Both the position numbers and the translations under genes were made by a program. This document shows positions 9,218 to 18,129 of a stretch of DNA of 57,088 bases, piece after piece; positions within the stretch are counted from its first letter, which is position 1, and the number at the start of each line of letters is the position of its first letter. Location: NCBI RefSeq assembly GCF_000422745.1, contig NZ_AUGQ01000015.1, positions 1-57,088 of the forward strand, in the 5' to 3' direction. This DNA comes from Microbacterium gubbeenense DSM 15944. Its GTDB lineage: Bacteria; Actinomycetota; Actinomycetes; Actinomycetales; Microbacteriaceae. The notes below the pieces were generated by a model, which was not told the DNA's origin, ran no database searches, and worked only from the letters and a program-made list of their open reading frames with translations.

Positions 9218-10591
9218 TCACGCGGAGACGGCACGCATCTCGGTGCCCTGCTTCTCCCACGCGTTCTTCATGAAGCGCCGGACGTTCTCGTCGACCCGGA
9301 TGTCGCGCGGGCGCAGCGGCCGCGACAGGTACAGCCCGTCGAGCGATGTCAGCCGCGACAGCGCGACGTACGTCTGCCCCGGGGCGAAGGCACCGGATCC
9401 GAGGTCGACGATCGCCCTCTCGTACGTCTTGCCCTGCGACTTGTGGATCGTGACCGCCCACGCCAGCCGTAGCGGGAACTGCGTGAACTCGGCCGCGACA
9501 TCGCGGGAGAGCTTCTTCTGGAACGGGTCGTACGCGTAGCGGTACTTCTCCCAGACCACCGGCTCGACGTCGAACTCGTCGCCTTCGACATCGACGCGCA
9601 CGGCGTCCGGCAGGATCTTCGTCACGGTGCCGATCGTGCCGTTCACCCAGCGGGGCGGTTCGCCACCGGATCCGGAGTCGTTGCGCAGGAACATCACCTG
9701 CGCGCCGATCTTCAGCTTGAGGTGCTCATCAGCCGGGTACGAGTCTCCCCGCCCGAAGTCGCCCGACACGTCGGCGACGGCGGTCTGCTCGCGCCCCGGC
9801 AGCGCCGCAAGGTGCTTCGCGTTGATCTGGTTGACTCGGTCGTTGCGCGTTGCGAGGGTGATGATCGGATCCTCGGCGTCCGTCGGCGGCGTGCGCGCGC
9901 CCGCATCGTTGAGCTTCTGCGCGATGTCGGCGGTCACGCGGCCGTAGCGCACGGCGTTCAGCATCGTCTTGAACGAGTCGTCGTCCTGGCGATGGATCTG
10001 CGTCAGCTCGCGGATGTTCAGCTCGGCGCCGTAATTGCCCATCTCGAGCAGCCCGTCGCCCGCCTGCTCGCCCGCCCACACCTTCGCGTCGAAGAACCAG
10101 AACGAACGGTAGTGGTCGTCGATATAGCGCGCCTCGTCACCGCGCGGGGGCACGGGGGCGAGCTGGTACGGATCCCCGAACATCACGATCTGCACGCCGC
10201 CGAACGGCTCGCGCCGCCGGGCCCGAGCCTGCCTCAGCGACCGGTCGATCCCGTCCATCACGTCGGCGTTGACCATCGAGATCTCGTCGATGATGAGGGT
10301 GTCGATCGCGTTCAGGATCTTGCGCGTCGCGTCGTTCTGCTCGATGTCGCTGTCGGCGATGAGTCCGATCGGCAGCCGGAACAGCGAGTGGATCGTCTGT
10401 CCCTCGACGTTCAGCGCCGCCACTCCCGTCGGCGCGCACACCGCCACCTGCTTGCGCGTGTTCCACGTCAGGTGCCGCAGCAGCGTCGACTTTCCGGTGC
10501 CCGCGCGCCCGGTCACGAACACGTGCTCCTGGGTGTCCTCGATCAGCCGGAACAGGGATTCCTGTTCGGCGGATAGGACGGGTTCCGGCAT
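9218..10591 (-). CDS. Pif1/RecD-like ATP-dependent DNA helicase
   Basis: A 457-residue superfamily 1 helicase. Walker A is GRAGTGKSTLLR (residues ~28-39), motif Ia APTGVAALNV, Walker B IDEISMVNADVMD, motif III FGDPYQLAPV, and the C-terminal motifs include AVTIHKSQGKTYERA and YVALSRLTSLDGL. This order is that of bacterial Pif1-like (AAA_30/UvrD_C_2) helicases, which unwind DNA with 5'-3' polarity. It is shorter than members that carry extra C-terminal HRDC domains. It lies between a lipoprotein gene and a cell wall peptidase gene on the same strand, with small gaps but no functional link that I can see. Confidence 0.9.
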   Translation of the reverse strand: MPEPVLSAEQESLFRLIEDTQEHVFVTGRAGTGKSTLLRHLTWNTRKQVAVCAPTGVAALNVEGQTIHSLFRLPIGLIADSDIEQNDATRKILNAIDTLIIDEISMVNADVMDGIDRSLRQARARRREPFGGVQIVMFGDPYQLAPVPPRGDEARYIDDHYRSFWFFDAKVWAGEQAGDGLLEMGNYGAELNIRELTQIHRQDDDSFKTMLNAVRYGRVTADIAQKLNDAGARTPPTDAEDPIITLATRNDRVNQINAKHLAALPGREQTAVADVSGDFGRGDSYPADEHLKLKIGAQVMFLRNDSGSGGEPPRWVNGTIGTVTKILPDAVRVDVEGDEFDVEPVVWEKYRYAYDPFQKKLSRDVAAEFTQFPLRLAWAVTIHKSQGKTYERAIVDLGSGAFAPGQTYVALSRLTSLDGLYLSRPLRPRDIRVDENVRRFMKNAWEKQGTEMRAVSA

Positions 10592-10613
10592 CCGATCAGT
10601 CTAGGGCGTGCCG

Positions 10614-12023
10614 TCAGCGGTAGGCAGGCGCCGCGGGCAGCCCGAAGAACTGCTCGAGCGTGTGGTAGCCGCCATCGTGGTACTCGCGGGCGAGGTCGGC
10701 GCCGATGTAGCGCAGGTGCCACGGCTCGGGGTTGTAGCCGGTCGTGCCGGTGCGGCCCGCCTCGTACCTGACGATCCACCCGTAGCGCCACGAGTTCTCG
10801 CGCACCCACCGCTCCTGCGCCGTGCCGGCGAACGCGTACATCGATCCGCAGCCGCCCGAACCGCACGCCACGACATCCGCGGCGAGGCCGAGCTGGTGCT
10901 CGCTGTGCCCCGGGCGGGCGGCGAGGCGCTCACCCTCGACGACGCCGAGGCTGCCCACCTGCGAGCGGTGGATCGCCGCCTGCGTGTTGTACGAGCGGTA
11001 GCCGCTCGTCAGCGCGATGGATCCCGCGCCCGACGCCGCGACGTCGCGCTGCATCTGCTCGTAGGATCCGATCGCGTCGCCGCGCAGCCCGCCGTCGACG
11101 AGCGACCCCGACGGCACCGTCAGCGACGGCGGCACGTAGTCGGCGGGCGAGACGGAGTAGCGCTTGTTGACCATGACCCACGGAAGTGCCGGATCGCGCA
11201 GGGGCACGCACGACGCGCGCCCGTCGGCGATCGCGCTGCGCAGCACGCCCGCGCCGCCGAAGAGCCGCGTGATCCGCGCCGCGTCGTGGGAGGCGACGGC
11301 CGACGACATCTCGGGCGACTGGCAGCCGAGGCGGGGCGCAGCCGTTCCCGTGACGGGAGCCGAGGCGGCGCCGGACGTGGGCGCGTACATCGCGACGCCC
11401 TCGTAGCTCCAGCTGCGGTCGTTCGCACGCAGATCCTGCGCCTCCGACGCGTTCGCGGTGTAGAAGTGCTTGTTGTACTCCGAGCTCCAGAACCGGTGCA
11501 CCTCGACCGCACCGTTCGCGGGCGCCGACAGCGCGCAGAAGCGCACGCCCTCGTAATGCCAGTTGTTGTCGCGGCGCACCCTGTCGGCCTCGGCCGAGTC
11601 CATCGTGTAGAAGTGCGACGTGAACCCGGGCGACCAGAAGCGGTAGACCGGATCCGTGCCGCTCACGCACGTGTCCGAGCTGAGCGGCCAGACCCGGAAG
11701 TCGGTGCCCTCGTACGCCCACCATCCGTCGGCGCGGTGCAGGTTCTGCGCCTCGGAGTGGTCGAGGGTGTAGAAGTGGGCGTTGCCGTATCCCGCGCCCC
11801 AGAACCGGTAGATGGGGCGGCTGGACGACGGATCCGCCCCGGCGTCCGCGACGACCTCGGAGGCCGCGAGATCGGCGTCGGCGACCGCGCCCGACTGGGG
11901 CACGACCACCGCGAGCCCGGCGAGCACGACGGCCGCCGCGATCCCGCTCAGCATTCTGCGGATCCACGACGCCCGCACTGTTCCTCGGCTCAGCAACGAG
12001 CCCTCCGCCCCCACAAAGGTCAT
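10614..12023 (-). CDS. Secreted VanY-type D,D-carboxypeptidase with three DUF5648 repeats
   Basis: A 469-residue exported protein. A signal segment (RMLSGIAAAVVLAGLAVVVP) precedes three repeats of ~45 residues, each with YRFW...FYT and WxYEG (for instance YRFWGAGYGNAHFYTLD, YRFWSPGFTSHFYTMD, HRFWSSEYNKHFYTANASEA). These are DUF5648-like, probably wall- or glycan-binding. The C-terminal third is a VanY peptidase: TSGYRSYNTQAAIH, the zinc ligands in HSEHQLGLAADV, and EPWHLRYIG. It should trim peptidoglycan stem peptides. The ATG at 12023 has a TAGGAT a few bases upstream (possible leaderless start); a GTG at 11978 preceded by CGAGGA would give a cleaner signal peptide. Confidence 0.9.
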   Translation of the reverse strand: MTFVGAEGSLLSRGTVRASWIRRMLSGIAAAVVLAGLAVVVPQSGAVADADLAASEVVADAGADPSSSRPIYRFWGAGYGNAHFYTLDHSEAQNLHRADGWWAYEGTDFRVWPLSSDTCVSGTDPVYRFWSPGFTSHFYTMDSAEADRVRRDNNWHYEGVRFCALSAPANGAVEVHRFWSSEYNKHFYTANASEAQDLRANDRSWSYEGVAMYAPTSGAASAPVTGTAAPRLGCQSPEMSSAVASHDAARITRLFGGAGVLRSAIADGRASCVPLRDPALPWVMVNKRYSVSPADYVPPSLTVPSGSLVDGGLRGDAIGSYEQMQRDVAASGAGSIALTSGYRSYNTQAAIHRSQVGSLGVVEGERLAARPGHSEHQLGLAADVVACGSGGCGSMYAFAGTAQERWVRENSWRYGWIVRYEAGRTGTTGYNPEPWHLRYIGADLAREYHDGGYHTLEQFFGLPAAPAYR

Positions 12024-12047
12024 GACGGCGATCCTACCAAGCGCGCC

Positions 12048-13148
12048 CTACTGCGGGAAAGCGCAGAGGTTCGGAGTGGGCGGCGGATCGCCCTGCCGAT
12101 CGATCGTGATGTGCACGCCGCCGTCGTCCTGCACCTCGACGTCGGCGACCATCGTGAAGAACACGTCCTGGTCGACCGAGATGAAGCCGCCCGCGTAGCA
12201 CTGCACCGACAGGTTCACGTGCGCGGTGCCGGAGGTCGCCGAGACCTTCCACCCGTCGCCGTCGGGCACGAGCGCCGTCTGCGGGTAATCGTTGATCGAC
12301 CATTCGATGTCGGGCTGGGCGATGCCCCACGACGTGTCGAATCCGAACGGGCAGTCGGCCGGCTGCAGCACGTTCTGCGTCGTGCAGGTGGCGTCGAGGA
12401 AATCGTCGACGCTCGACTGCACGACATCGGTCAGCGCCGACGTCGGACGGGTCTGGACGTCGAGCGGCACGACGTCGAGCGGGCCGGTCGCGACGACGGT
12501 CTCCGGATCCGCGACGGTCGCCGTCGTGTCGACGGCGACCTCGTAGTCGCCGGGCGAGAACGTCAGGAGCGATACCGGTTCGAGCGGATCCGCGTCGAGC
12601 CCCGCGGGCGAGATCTGGCGCTTGTCGATCTCGAAGCCGTTGACCGAGAACCGCCAGGATCCGCGCACGGTCAGGTCGATGACCGACAGCGGCGACGTCT
12701 CGAACCCCCAGCTCGGCACGAGCCCCTCGCTCTCCTGGGGCTGGATCCGGAACACGCTCTCGCGCGCCGTGCCGTCGAGGTTGTACCGCACGGAGACCTC
12801 GGTGACATCGCCCGCGACGGAGCGCTCGCCGACGGCGCGGATATCGGTGATCTCGCTCGTGAGGGCGGAGGATCGCAGAAGCGCCTCGGACGCGGTGCCG
12901 CGCCCGATCTCCTCGAGCGCGTCGTACTGGGGTGTCACGCCCGGCATGGCGAGGGCGCCCGCGGCGTCGGAGTCGGCGATGTTCTCGACGTATCGCTCGG
13001 CGAACGCGCTCGCACTCCAGACCTGCTTGTAGAGCACCATGAATCCGACGACCACCCCGGCGAGGATCACCACGAGCAGCAGCAGCGGCACCACGATCCG
13101 CAGCGCGCCGCCGCGCTGGGCGGCAGCGGATCCGTGGGGCATGGGCAC
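12048..13148 (-). CDS. Membrane-anchored protein of unknown function
   Basis: A 366-residue protein with one membrane segment near the N-terminus (IVVPLLLLVVILAGVVVGFMVLY, residues ~18-40), so most of it would lie outside the cell. The exported part is acidic and beta-rich. A stretch around residues 130-220 (GSWRFSVNGFEID, LTFSPGDYEVAVDT) resembles envelope proteins that combine an NTF2-like or Ig-like domain with a single anchor, but I do not recognise a named family. Two pairs of cysteines (ATCTTQ...PADCPF; VQCYAG...LCAFPQ) may form disulfides. It starts at a GTG, and the ATG two codons on is equally possible. It lies just upstream of the VanY gene. Confidence 0.7.
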   Translation of the reverse strand: MPMPHGSAAAQRGGALRIVVPLLLLVVILAGVVVGFMVLYKQVWSASAFAERYVENIADSDAAGALAMPGVTPQYDALEEIGRGTASEALLRSSALTSEITDIRAVGERSVAGDVTEVSVRYNLDGTARESVFRIQPQESEGLVPSWGFETSPLSVIDLTVRGSWRFSVNGFEIDKRQISPAGLDADPLEPVSLLTFSPGDYEVAVDTTATVADPETVVATGPLDVVPLDVQTRPTSALTDVVQSSVDDFLDATCTTQNVLQPADCPFGFDTSWGIAQPDIEWSINDYPQTALVPDGDGWKVSATSGTAHVNLSVQCYAGGFISVDQDVFFTMVADVEVQDDGGVHITIDRQGDPPPTPNLCAFPQ

Positions 13149-13209
13149 AGTCTAGAAACTCCGCCTCTGTATCCGCCCACTCCCCCGCCGGTCGTTATCC
13201 GACCGGTGT

Positions 13210-15183
13210 CTACCAGCCCCGCTCGCGGTCGCGGTCGGCGAGCTTCTGCAGCTTCGCGTTGTACTCGGCGAGCTCGGCGTCGCCCGTGCGGTCCGCGTGG
13301 CGGTCCTGGCGCTTCTGCTGCTTCTCGTCGGTGCGGCTCCACTGGATGGCCACCGTGATGGCCGCGATGAGCGTGGGGATCTCGCCGATCGACCACGCGA
13401 TGCCGCCGCCCCAGAACTGATCCTCGATCGGGGGCAGCCCCCAGGTGCGCCCCATCGAGCCGAACCACTCGGCCACCATGAGGCCCTCGCTCATCATGAT
13501 CGTGATGCCGAAGAAGGCGTGCATCGCCATCGTGATGATCAGCAGCACGAGCCGGCCGGCGTGCGGCAGGCGGTAGTGCACGGGATCGATGCCGACGAGC
13601 GTCATCGAGAACAGGTACCCCGAGATGAGGAAGTGCGCGACCATCCACTCGTGGCCGAGGTGATCGTAGAGGCTCCACCGGAACAGGTCGCTGAAGTAGA
13701 ACAGCCAGAGCGATCCGATGAAGATGGCGGCGGCCACGAACGGGTGCGTCAGCACCTTCGAGACGGGGCTGTTCACGGCCCAGAGGATCCATTCGCGCCC
13801 GCCGCGCGTGCCGTCGGTGCGCTTGTGGATCGCGCGCAGCGCGAGCGTCACGGGTGCTCCGGCGACGAGCAGCAGCGGAATGCCCATCGCCAGCAGCATG
13901 TGCAGCAGCATGTGCACGCTGAACAGGTAGTGGCCGTAGGCGTTGAGCGGGCCGCAGGTGACCCAGATCAGCTGTGCGATGCCGAGCATCCACAGCACCG
14001 TGCGCCACACCGGCCACTTGTCGCCCCGGCGCCTCAGCCGCTGCACGCCCGCGGCATAGAAGAAGATCGCGAACAGCCCGGCGATGAGCCAGAGCGGGTC
14101 GATGTCCCATTCGGTGAACCACCTGCTGGCCGTCAGCTCCGGCGGCAGCGGCTCCTCAGTGAGGATCTCGGCGGGCGTCTTGGCGACGATCTCGGATTCG
14201 CCGAACGGGGGCGCCGTGCGGGCGAGCGCGGCGGCGGATCCCGAGGCTATGCCCATGAACACGAACTCGAGCGCGAGCACCGCCCAGAACATCGCGTTCT
14301 TCACCGCGGACAGCGCGATCAGCCGCTGCCGATACCAGGCGCCGAGCGCACCCATCCCGAGCAGCATCGCGATCTTGACGAGCAGAATGAGCCCGTACGG
14401 ATCCGTAACAAGCTGGTCGAGGGATCCGATCGACGCGAGCGTGCGGAGGAAGCCGGACAGCGCGACGACGACGAACGCGACGATCGCGATCGTCGAGTAG
14501 CGCTCGAGCACGGTGCGCATGCGGCCCGGCTCGAGCGCGGGGCGGATCACGACGAGCGCGACGAGGCCGCCGAGCCAGACGGCGGCGCCAAGGATGTGCA
14601 GCGAGATCGACATCACGACGAGGTCGTGGCCGGCGAGATCGCCCTTGTGGCTCGCGGTCGCCATCGGGATCAGGCTCACGGCCGCGAGAGCGCCGGTGAT
14701 GAGCACGCCGAGCCAGCTGCGCACTGCGAACGCGAGGACCGTGACAACGCCGCCCGCGATCGTCTGGATCAGCCAGGCCTGCCCGGCCTCGCTCTCGGTG
14801 AGGAAGCGGCCGAGCTGGGCACCGAACTCCTGGCTCAGCGACAGCTTCGGGTTGAGCGTCGACATGTAGGTCAGGAAGGTGGTGGCGCCGCTCGCGACCG
14901 TGAACAGCGCGGCGGAGATCGACGCGGTATCGAGGGAGACGGCGAACGCGCGCCCCTTCGGTGCGAGCGCGAACAGGGCGAGCACGAGGGATCCGAGCAT
15001 GACGGATCCCGCGACATTGACGATGAGCTTGGCCGTCGGAACCGACCAGCGAACGAACGCGCCGGGATCCTGCAGCGCCTGCGGCGCGGCGCCCCCGCCG
15101 ATGACCAGGCTGGCGACGAGCGCAACGGCCGCGGACAGGGCCAGGATGAGGGGGCCAGCCCACCGGAGCACACGCGAATCCAC
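13210..15183 (-). CDS. CopD domain fused to CtaG-type cytochrome c oxidase assembly protein
   Basis: A 657-residue polytopic membrane protein. The N-terminal half (~1-320) has the CopD pattern of about eight membrane segments with HILGAAVWLGGLVALVVIRP. The C-terminal half (~345-630) is the caa3-type CtaG family: FTEWDIDPLWL, LFSVHMLLHMLLAMGIPLLL, YDHLGHEWMVAHFLISGYLF, HAFFGITIMM. The fusion is common in actinobacteria and is linked to copper handling and insertion into cytochrome oxidase. The tail is charged (KQQKRQDRHAD). It starts at GTG 15183; no other oxidase genes are near. Confidence 0.9.
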   Translation of the reverse strand: MDSRVLRWAGPLILALSAAVALVASLVIGGGAAPQALQDPGAFVRWSVPTAKLIVNVAGSVMLGSLVLALFALAPKGRAFAVSLDTASISAALFTVASGATTFLTYMSTLNPKLSLSQEFGAQLGRFLTESEAGQAWLIQTIAGGVVTVLAFAVRSWLGVLITGALAAVSLIPMATASHKGDLAGHDLVVMSISLHILGAAVWLGGLVALVVIRPALEPGRMRTVLERYSTIAIVAFVVVALSGFLRTLASIGSLDQLVTDPYGLILLVKIAMLLGMGALGAWYRQRLIALSAVKNAMFWAVLALEFVFMGIASGSAAALARTAPPFGESEIVAKTPAEILTEEPLPPELTASRWFTEWDIDPLWLIAGLFAIFFYAAGVQRLRRRGDKWPVWRTVLWMLGIAQLIWVTCGPLNAYGHYLFSVHMLLHMLLAMGIPLLLVAGAPVTLALRAIHKRTDGTRGGREWILWAVNSPVSKVLTHPFVAAAIFIGSLWLFYFSDLFRWSLYDHLGHEWMVAHFLISGYLFSMTLVGIDPVHYRLPHAGRLVLLIITMAMHAFFGITIMMSEGLMVAEWFGSMGRTWGLPPIEDQFWGGGIAWSIGEIPTLIAAITVAIQWSRTDEKQQKRQDRHADRTGDAELAEYNAKLQKLADRDRERGW

Positions 15184-15232
15184 GCTCTCACATTACGCGC
15201 GCGGCCTGATCGGATCCCCCGAAGACGACGAA

Positions 15233-15264
15233 GGCGGGCGCCCTCCCGAAGGAGAGCGCCCGCC
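15233..15264 (-). terminator. Terminator downstream of the HU gene
   Basis: GGCGGGCGC at 15233-15241 pairs with GCGCCCGCC at 15256-15264 around a 14-base loop, 17 bases after the hup stop. The tail on the minus strand is only moderately T-rich. Confidence 0.65.
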
Positions 15265-15280
15265 CCGTGACGTCAGTGTC

Positions 15281-15568
15281 TTACTTGACGGATGCCTTGA
15301 GCTTCGAGCCCGCGGTCACCTTGACGCGCTTGCCGGCCGGAATCTTGATCTCGGCGCCGGTCTGGGGGTTGCGGCCTGTGCGGGCAGCGGTGTCGACCTG
15401 CTCGAACGCGATCCAACCGGGGATCGAGACCTTCGAGCCCTTGGCAACGGCCTCGGAGACCGTCGTGAAGAGCGAGTCGAGGACACCGGAGACGGTGGCC
15501 TGGCTCTGACCGGTGGCGCTGGCGATGCTCGCAACGAGCTCGGTCTTGGTGATGTTCTTGTCGGCCAT
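15281..15568 (-). CDS. hup: HU family DNA-binding protein
   Basis: A 95-residue histone-like protein that bends and compacts DNA as a dimer. The sequence begins MADKNITKTELVASIASATG, continues with GSKVSIPGWIAFEQVDTAAR, and carries the DNA-contacting arm RTGRNPQTGAEIKIPAGKR. It lacks the long lysine/alanine-rich C-terminal tail of the mycobacterial type. The ATG at 15568 has GGAGGAAG upstream. It is monocistronic with its own terminator, as expected for an abundant nucleoid protein. Confidence 0.97.
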   Translation of the reverse strand: MADKNITKTELVASIASATGQSQATVSGVLDSLFTTVSEAVAKGSKVSIPGWIAFEQVDTAARTGRNPQTGAEIKIPAGKRVKVTAGSKLKASVK

Positions 15569-15766
15569 TGTCTTCCTCCATCGGCGCAGGGCGCCGTGAC
15601 GAATCGTTGTACCGCGAGCCGAGGCCCTCGGTTCGGTCGTGTGACCGAGCACAAAACTAACGCGGTTGCCCCGTTTTCCGCGTATTTCCGGGGGTAATCG
15701 GCGAATCCGGGCGGCGTGTCGCCTCGAAATGTGACGAAAGTGACGGTTGTGACGGTCGGGAACGCG

Positions 15767-15800
15767 AAAAGGCGGGACCCCCTTTCGGGGATCCCGCCTT
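15767..15800 (-). terminator. Terminator of the rpmB-rpmG-rpsN operon
   Basis: AAGGCGGGACCCC (from 15769) pairs with GGGGATCCCGCCTT (to 15800) with one bulge. On the minus strand the hairpin is followed by TTTT, 13 bases after the rpsN stop. Confidence 0.8.
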
Positions 15801-15813
15801 CACGAAGCGGTGC

Positions 15814-16119
15814 TTACCAGCTCGACTTGGTGATGCCGGGCAGCTCGCCGCGGTGCGCCATGTCGCGGAAGCGAACACGCGACAGGCCGAACTTCGAGAG
15901 GACACCGCGGGGGCGGCCGTCGATGACGTCGCGCGAACGGACGCGGACGGGCGACGCGTTGCGGGGCAGCTTCTGCAGGCCCACGCGAGCAGCTTCGCGC
16001 TCGTCGTCGCTGGCGTTCGGGTTGACGAGGGTCTTCTTCAGCTCGAGACGCTTCTCGGCGTACCGGGCCACGATGACCTTGCGCTGCTCGTTGCGCGCGA
16101 TCTTGCTCTTCTTAGCCAT
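15814..16119 (-). CDS. rpsN: 30S ribosomal protein S14, zinc-free form
   Basis: A 101-residue S14 starting [20 protein letters not shown], with the conserved C-terminal half [14 protein letters not shown] and [15 protein letters not shown]. The long length and absence of any CxxC pair mark it as the zinc-independent (C-minus) form. It is the last gene of the minus-strand run rpmB-rpmG-rpsN. In many actinobacteria C-minus ribosomal proteins are zinc-responsive paralogues; in others they are the only copy. I cannot tell which applies here. Confidence 0.97.
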   Translation of the reverse strand: MAKKSKIARNEQRKVIVARYAEKRLELKKTLVNPNASDDEREAARVGLQKLPRNASPVRVRSRDVIDGRPRGVLSKFGLSRVRFRDMAHRGELPGITKSSW

Positions 16120-16121
16120 GC

Positions 16122-16292
16122 TTAGCGCTCCTCGCGGAAGTCAACGTGCTTGCGTACGACGGGGTCGTACTTCTTCAGCACAAGGCGGTCGGGGTTGTTG
16201 CGGCGGTTCTTCTTGGTCACGTAGGTGAAACCCGTGCCCGCGGTCGAACGCAGCTTGATGATCGGACGGACGTCCTGTGACTTCTTAGCCAT
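16122..16292 (-). CDS. rpmG: 50S ribosomal protein L33, zinc-free form
   Basis: A 56-residue protein read directly from the minus strand: [20 protein letters not shown], then [17 protein letters not shown] and [17 protein letters not shown]. The two CxxC pairs of zinc-binding L33 are absent. Its ATG overlaps the rpmB stop (ATGA at 16289-16292), and rpsN follows 2 bases after its stop, so all three are translated from one message. Confidence 0.96.
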   Translation of the reverse strand: MAKKSQDVRPIIKLRSTAGTGFTYVTKKNRRNNPDRLVLKKYDPVVRKHVDFREER

Positions 16293-16528
16293 CAGAGCTT
16301 CACACCCTTCGCGAGCAGGTCCTTGACGACCGACTCGATGCCACGGGCGTCAATAACCTTGATGCCCTTCGCCGACACGTTCAGCGTGACCTTGCGGCCA
16401 AGCGACGGGACGAAATACGTCTTCTTCTGTACGTTCGGGTCGAACCGGCGCTTCGTGCGACGGTGCGAGTGCGAAACGCTGTGACCGAACCCGGGTGTGG
16501 CTCCGGTCACCTGGCACACAGCAGCCAT
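16292..16528 (-). CDS. rpmB: 50S ribosomal protein L28, zinc-free form
   Basis: A 78-residue L28: [20 protein letters not shown], then [15 protein letters not shown], with [20 protein letters not shown] near the end. Only one cysteine of the usual CxxC sets remains. It is the first gene of the run. I looked for a Zur-type palindrome in the 185 bases upstream and found none resembling the boxes near znuA, which argues against zinc control of this operon. Confidence 0.96.
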   Translation of the reverse strand: MAAVCQVTGATPGFGHSVSHSHRRTKRRFDPNVQKKTYFVPSLGRKVTLNVSAKGIKVIDARGIESVVKDLLAKGVKL

Positions 16529-16713
16529 AGTTCACTCTCCTTCGATACCGTGACCCCAGACGGGATCACCCAAGATCTCTTGCCTGCACGCCGACCACTC
16601 GCCCGCGAACGGGCTGTGTTCAAATGGAGACGCACGAACCGTGCACAGGAGTGTGCACAGCCGAGGAGAGACTTTACCAGAATCTCGCCGCGCCGACTCT
16701 CAGCTTCGGCGCA

Positions 16714-18129
16714 TCACCACGGGCCGACCTCGCACCAACTGATGTCGAAGCCCGGCCAGGCCTCGACGAGGTCGCCCGTGTCGGCGTCGTAGATGCGCGT
16801 CTCGATCTCCTGCGGCAGCGTCTGCACCTGCCCGCCGTAGGCGTTGCCGGCGATCGGCGAGACGGCGACCGCGATGTACTGCACGCTCGGCGACGCGCAC
16901 ACCTGCTGCAGCGCCTCCCCGTCCGAGGTCGACGCGACCTCGCGCGCCTCACCTTCCGGGTCCACGATCACAACGTCCGACGTCGTCGGGATCCCCTCCT
17001 CGAGCAAGGCGTACGAGCGCAGCGTGCCGCCGTCGGCGAGCGGGATCATGTGTCCCAGCAGCCGCTCTCCACCAAGATCCGCAGTCGAGACGACCTGCTG
17101 CTCGCCCGTGGCGAGGTCGAGCTCGACGAACCCTTCCTCGATCCGGTCGATGAGCGCCGTGTAGGTCGACCGGGCGACGCCCTCGATGCTGAGCGCCGTG
17201 CCGAACGACGAGACCTCGCCCTCGGGATCCGTGCGGTCGACGAGCGTCAGATCGCCCGAGAAGTCATTCAGCAGCAGCGACGACGTCTCCGGCACGAACC
17301 GCCAGCGGTCGATGCTGGGCTCCTCGCCGCCGACGACGACCGGATCCGGCTCCGCGTGATCGAACGCCCCCGCGAGGGATCCCGTGAACAGCACGTTCTT
17401 GCGGCCCGACTCCGCCGAGACGTCCTGATCCGTGAACGTGAAGCCGTACAGCTGGCCCCGCTCCGAGACCTGCAGCCCCAGCACGGTTCCGGGCCCGGGC
17501 AGCGCGGCGTCCGCCTGCTCGCCCGATGCCCGATCGACCACGATGACCCGCATGGTCTCCTCGTCGACGATCGAGGCGACCAGATACGCGCTCGTGGCGC
17601 GGAAGTCGTCGATGTTCTCCGCCGTGAACACCGGCGTCGCGTCACTCCCGCCGATCGTGCGGCTGACGATCCGGTCGTCGCCGTCCGGATCCCGCTCCAG
17701 CGCGAGAACCCCCGCGGGCGGCGTCGTGAACGTCGTGGACAGGTTCGCTTCCGGCCCGCCGCCGATGCCCTGCGCCCCGGCGACCGTCACGGTGTACTTC
17801 GTGCCCGCGTCGAGCGCGATCGGAAACCGCACGCCGACCGTGCGTCCGGCCGCGTCGACCGTGAACTCCGTCTCGGGCTCGACCGTCACCTGGTCTTCGC
17901 CGATCTCCCCGAGCGACTGGTTCGCGGTGAGGATCACGCGGCTGCCGGACGCGCCCGTCGCGGCGGCGGGATCCGCCTGGACGTCCGTGACGCGCGGACC
18001 CTGCGTGATGCTCACGGCCGCGGCCGCGCCGCCGATGACGACGAAGAACGCGAGCACGACCCCGACCGTGCGGGCGTAGCGACGACGCATCGCGCCCGTG
18101 CGATGCGCGCGCCGCGAGTCAGTACTCAT
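16714..18129 (-). CDS. Secreted or anchored protein with Ig-like domain and propeller-like repeats
   Basis: A 471-residue protein of unknown function. The ATG at 18129 overlaps the end of the TIGR03943 gene by 11 bases, and I prefer it to the GTG-type extension upstream. One membrane/signal segment (TVGVVLAFFVVIGGAAAAV) is followed at ~35-125 by a Big_5/SbsA-like Ig domain (VTDVQADPAAATG, NQSLGEIGEDQVTV, YTVTVAGAQGIGGG). The rest (~130-470) is beta-rich with repeated short strands that could form a propeller (VIVVDRASGEQADA, FVELDLATGEQQVV, TRIYDADTGDLVEAW). It is the last gene of the znuCB-zur series, so a role in envelope zinc or metal handling is possible but unproven. Confidence 0.75.
   Translation of the reverse strand: MSTDSRRAHRTGAMRRRYARTVGVVLAFFVVIGGAAAAVSITQGPRVTDVQADPAAATGASGSRVILTANQSLGEIGEDQVTVEPETEFTVDAAGRTVGVRFPIALDAGTKYTVTVAGAQGIGGGPEANLSTTFTTPPAGVLALERDPDGDDRIVSRTIGGSDATPVFTAENIDDFRATSAYLVASIVDEETMRVIVVDRASGEQADAALPGPGTVLGLQVSERGQLYGFTFTDQDVSAESGRKNVLFTGSLAGAFDHAEPDPVVVGGEEPSIDRWRFVPETSSLLLNDFSGDLTLVDRTDPEGEVSSFGTALSIEGVARSTYTALIDRIEEGFVELDLATGEQQVVSTADLGGERLLGHMIPLADGGTLRSYALLEEGIPTTSDVVIVDPEGEAREVASTSDGEALQQVCASPSVQYIAVAVSPIAGNAYGGQVQTLPQEIETRIYDADTGDLVEAWPGFDISWCEVGPW

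Noticed and set aside
10608..13358. 916-residue plus-strand ORF
   Set aside because: It lies opposite the VanY and membrane-anchor genes, is Arg/His-rich without motifs, and crosses two real gene boundaries.
13297..15270. 657-residue plus-strand ORF
   Set aside because: It mirrors the CopD-CtaG gene, whose membrane segments and motifs are clear on the minus strand.
15600..15766. tRNA or small RNA upstream of the HU gene
   Set aside because: CCGAGGCCCTCGG forms a short stem but there is no cloverleaf, T-loop or CCA-like end. No tRNA or rRNA was recognised anywhere in the window.
16529..16713. Zur box upstream of rpmB
   Set aside because: No AT-rich TGA...TCA palindrome is present in the 185 bases.
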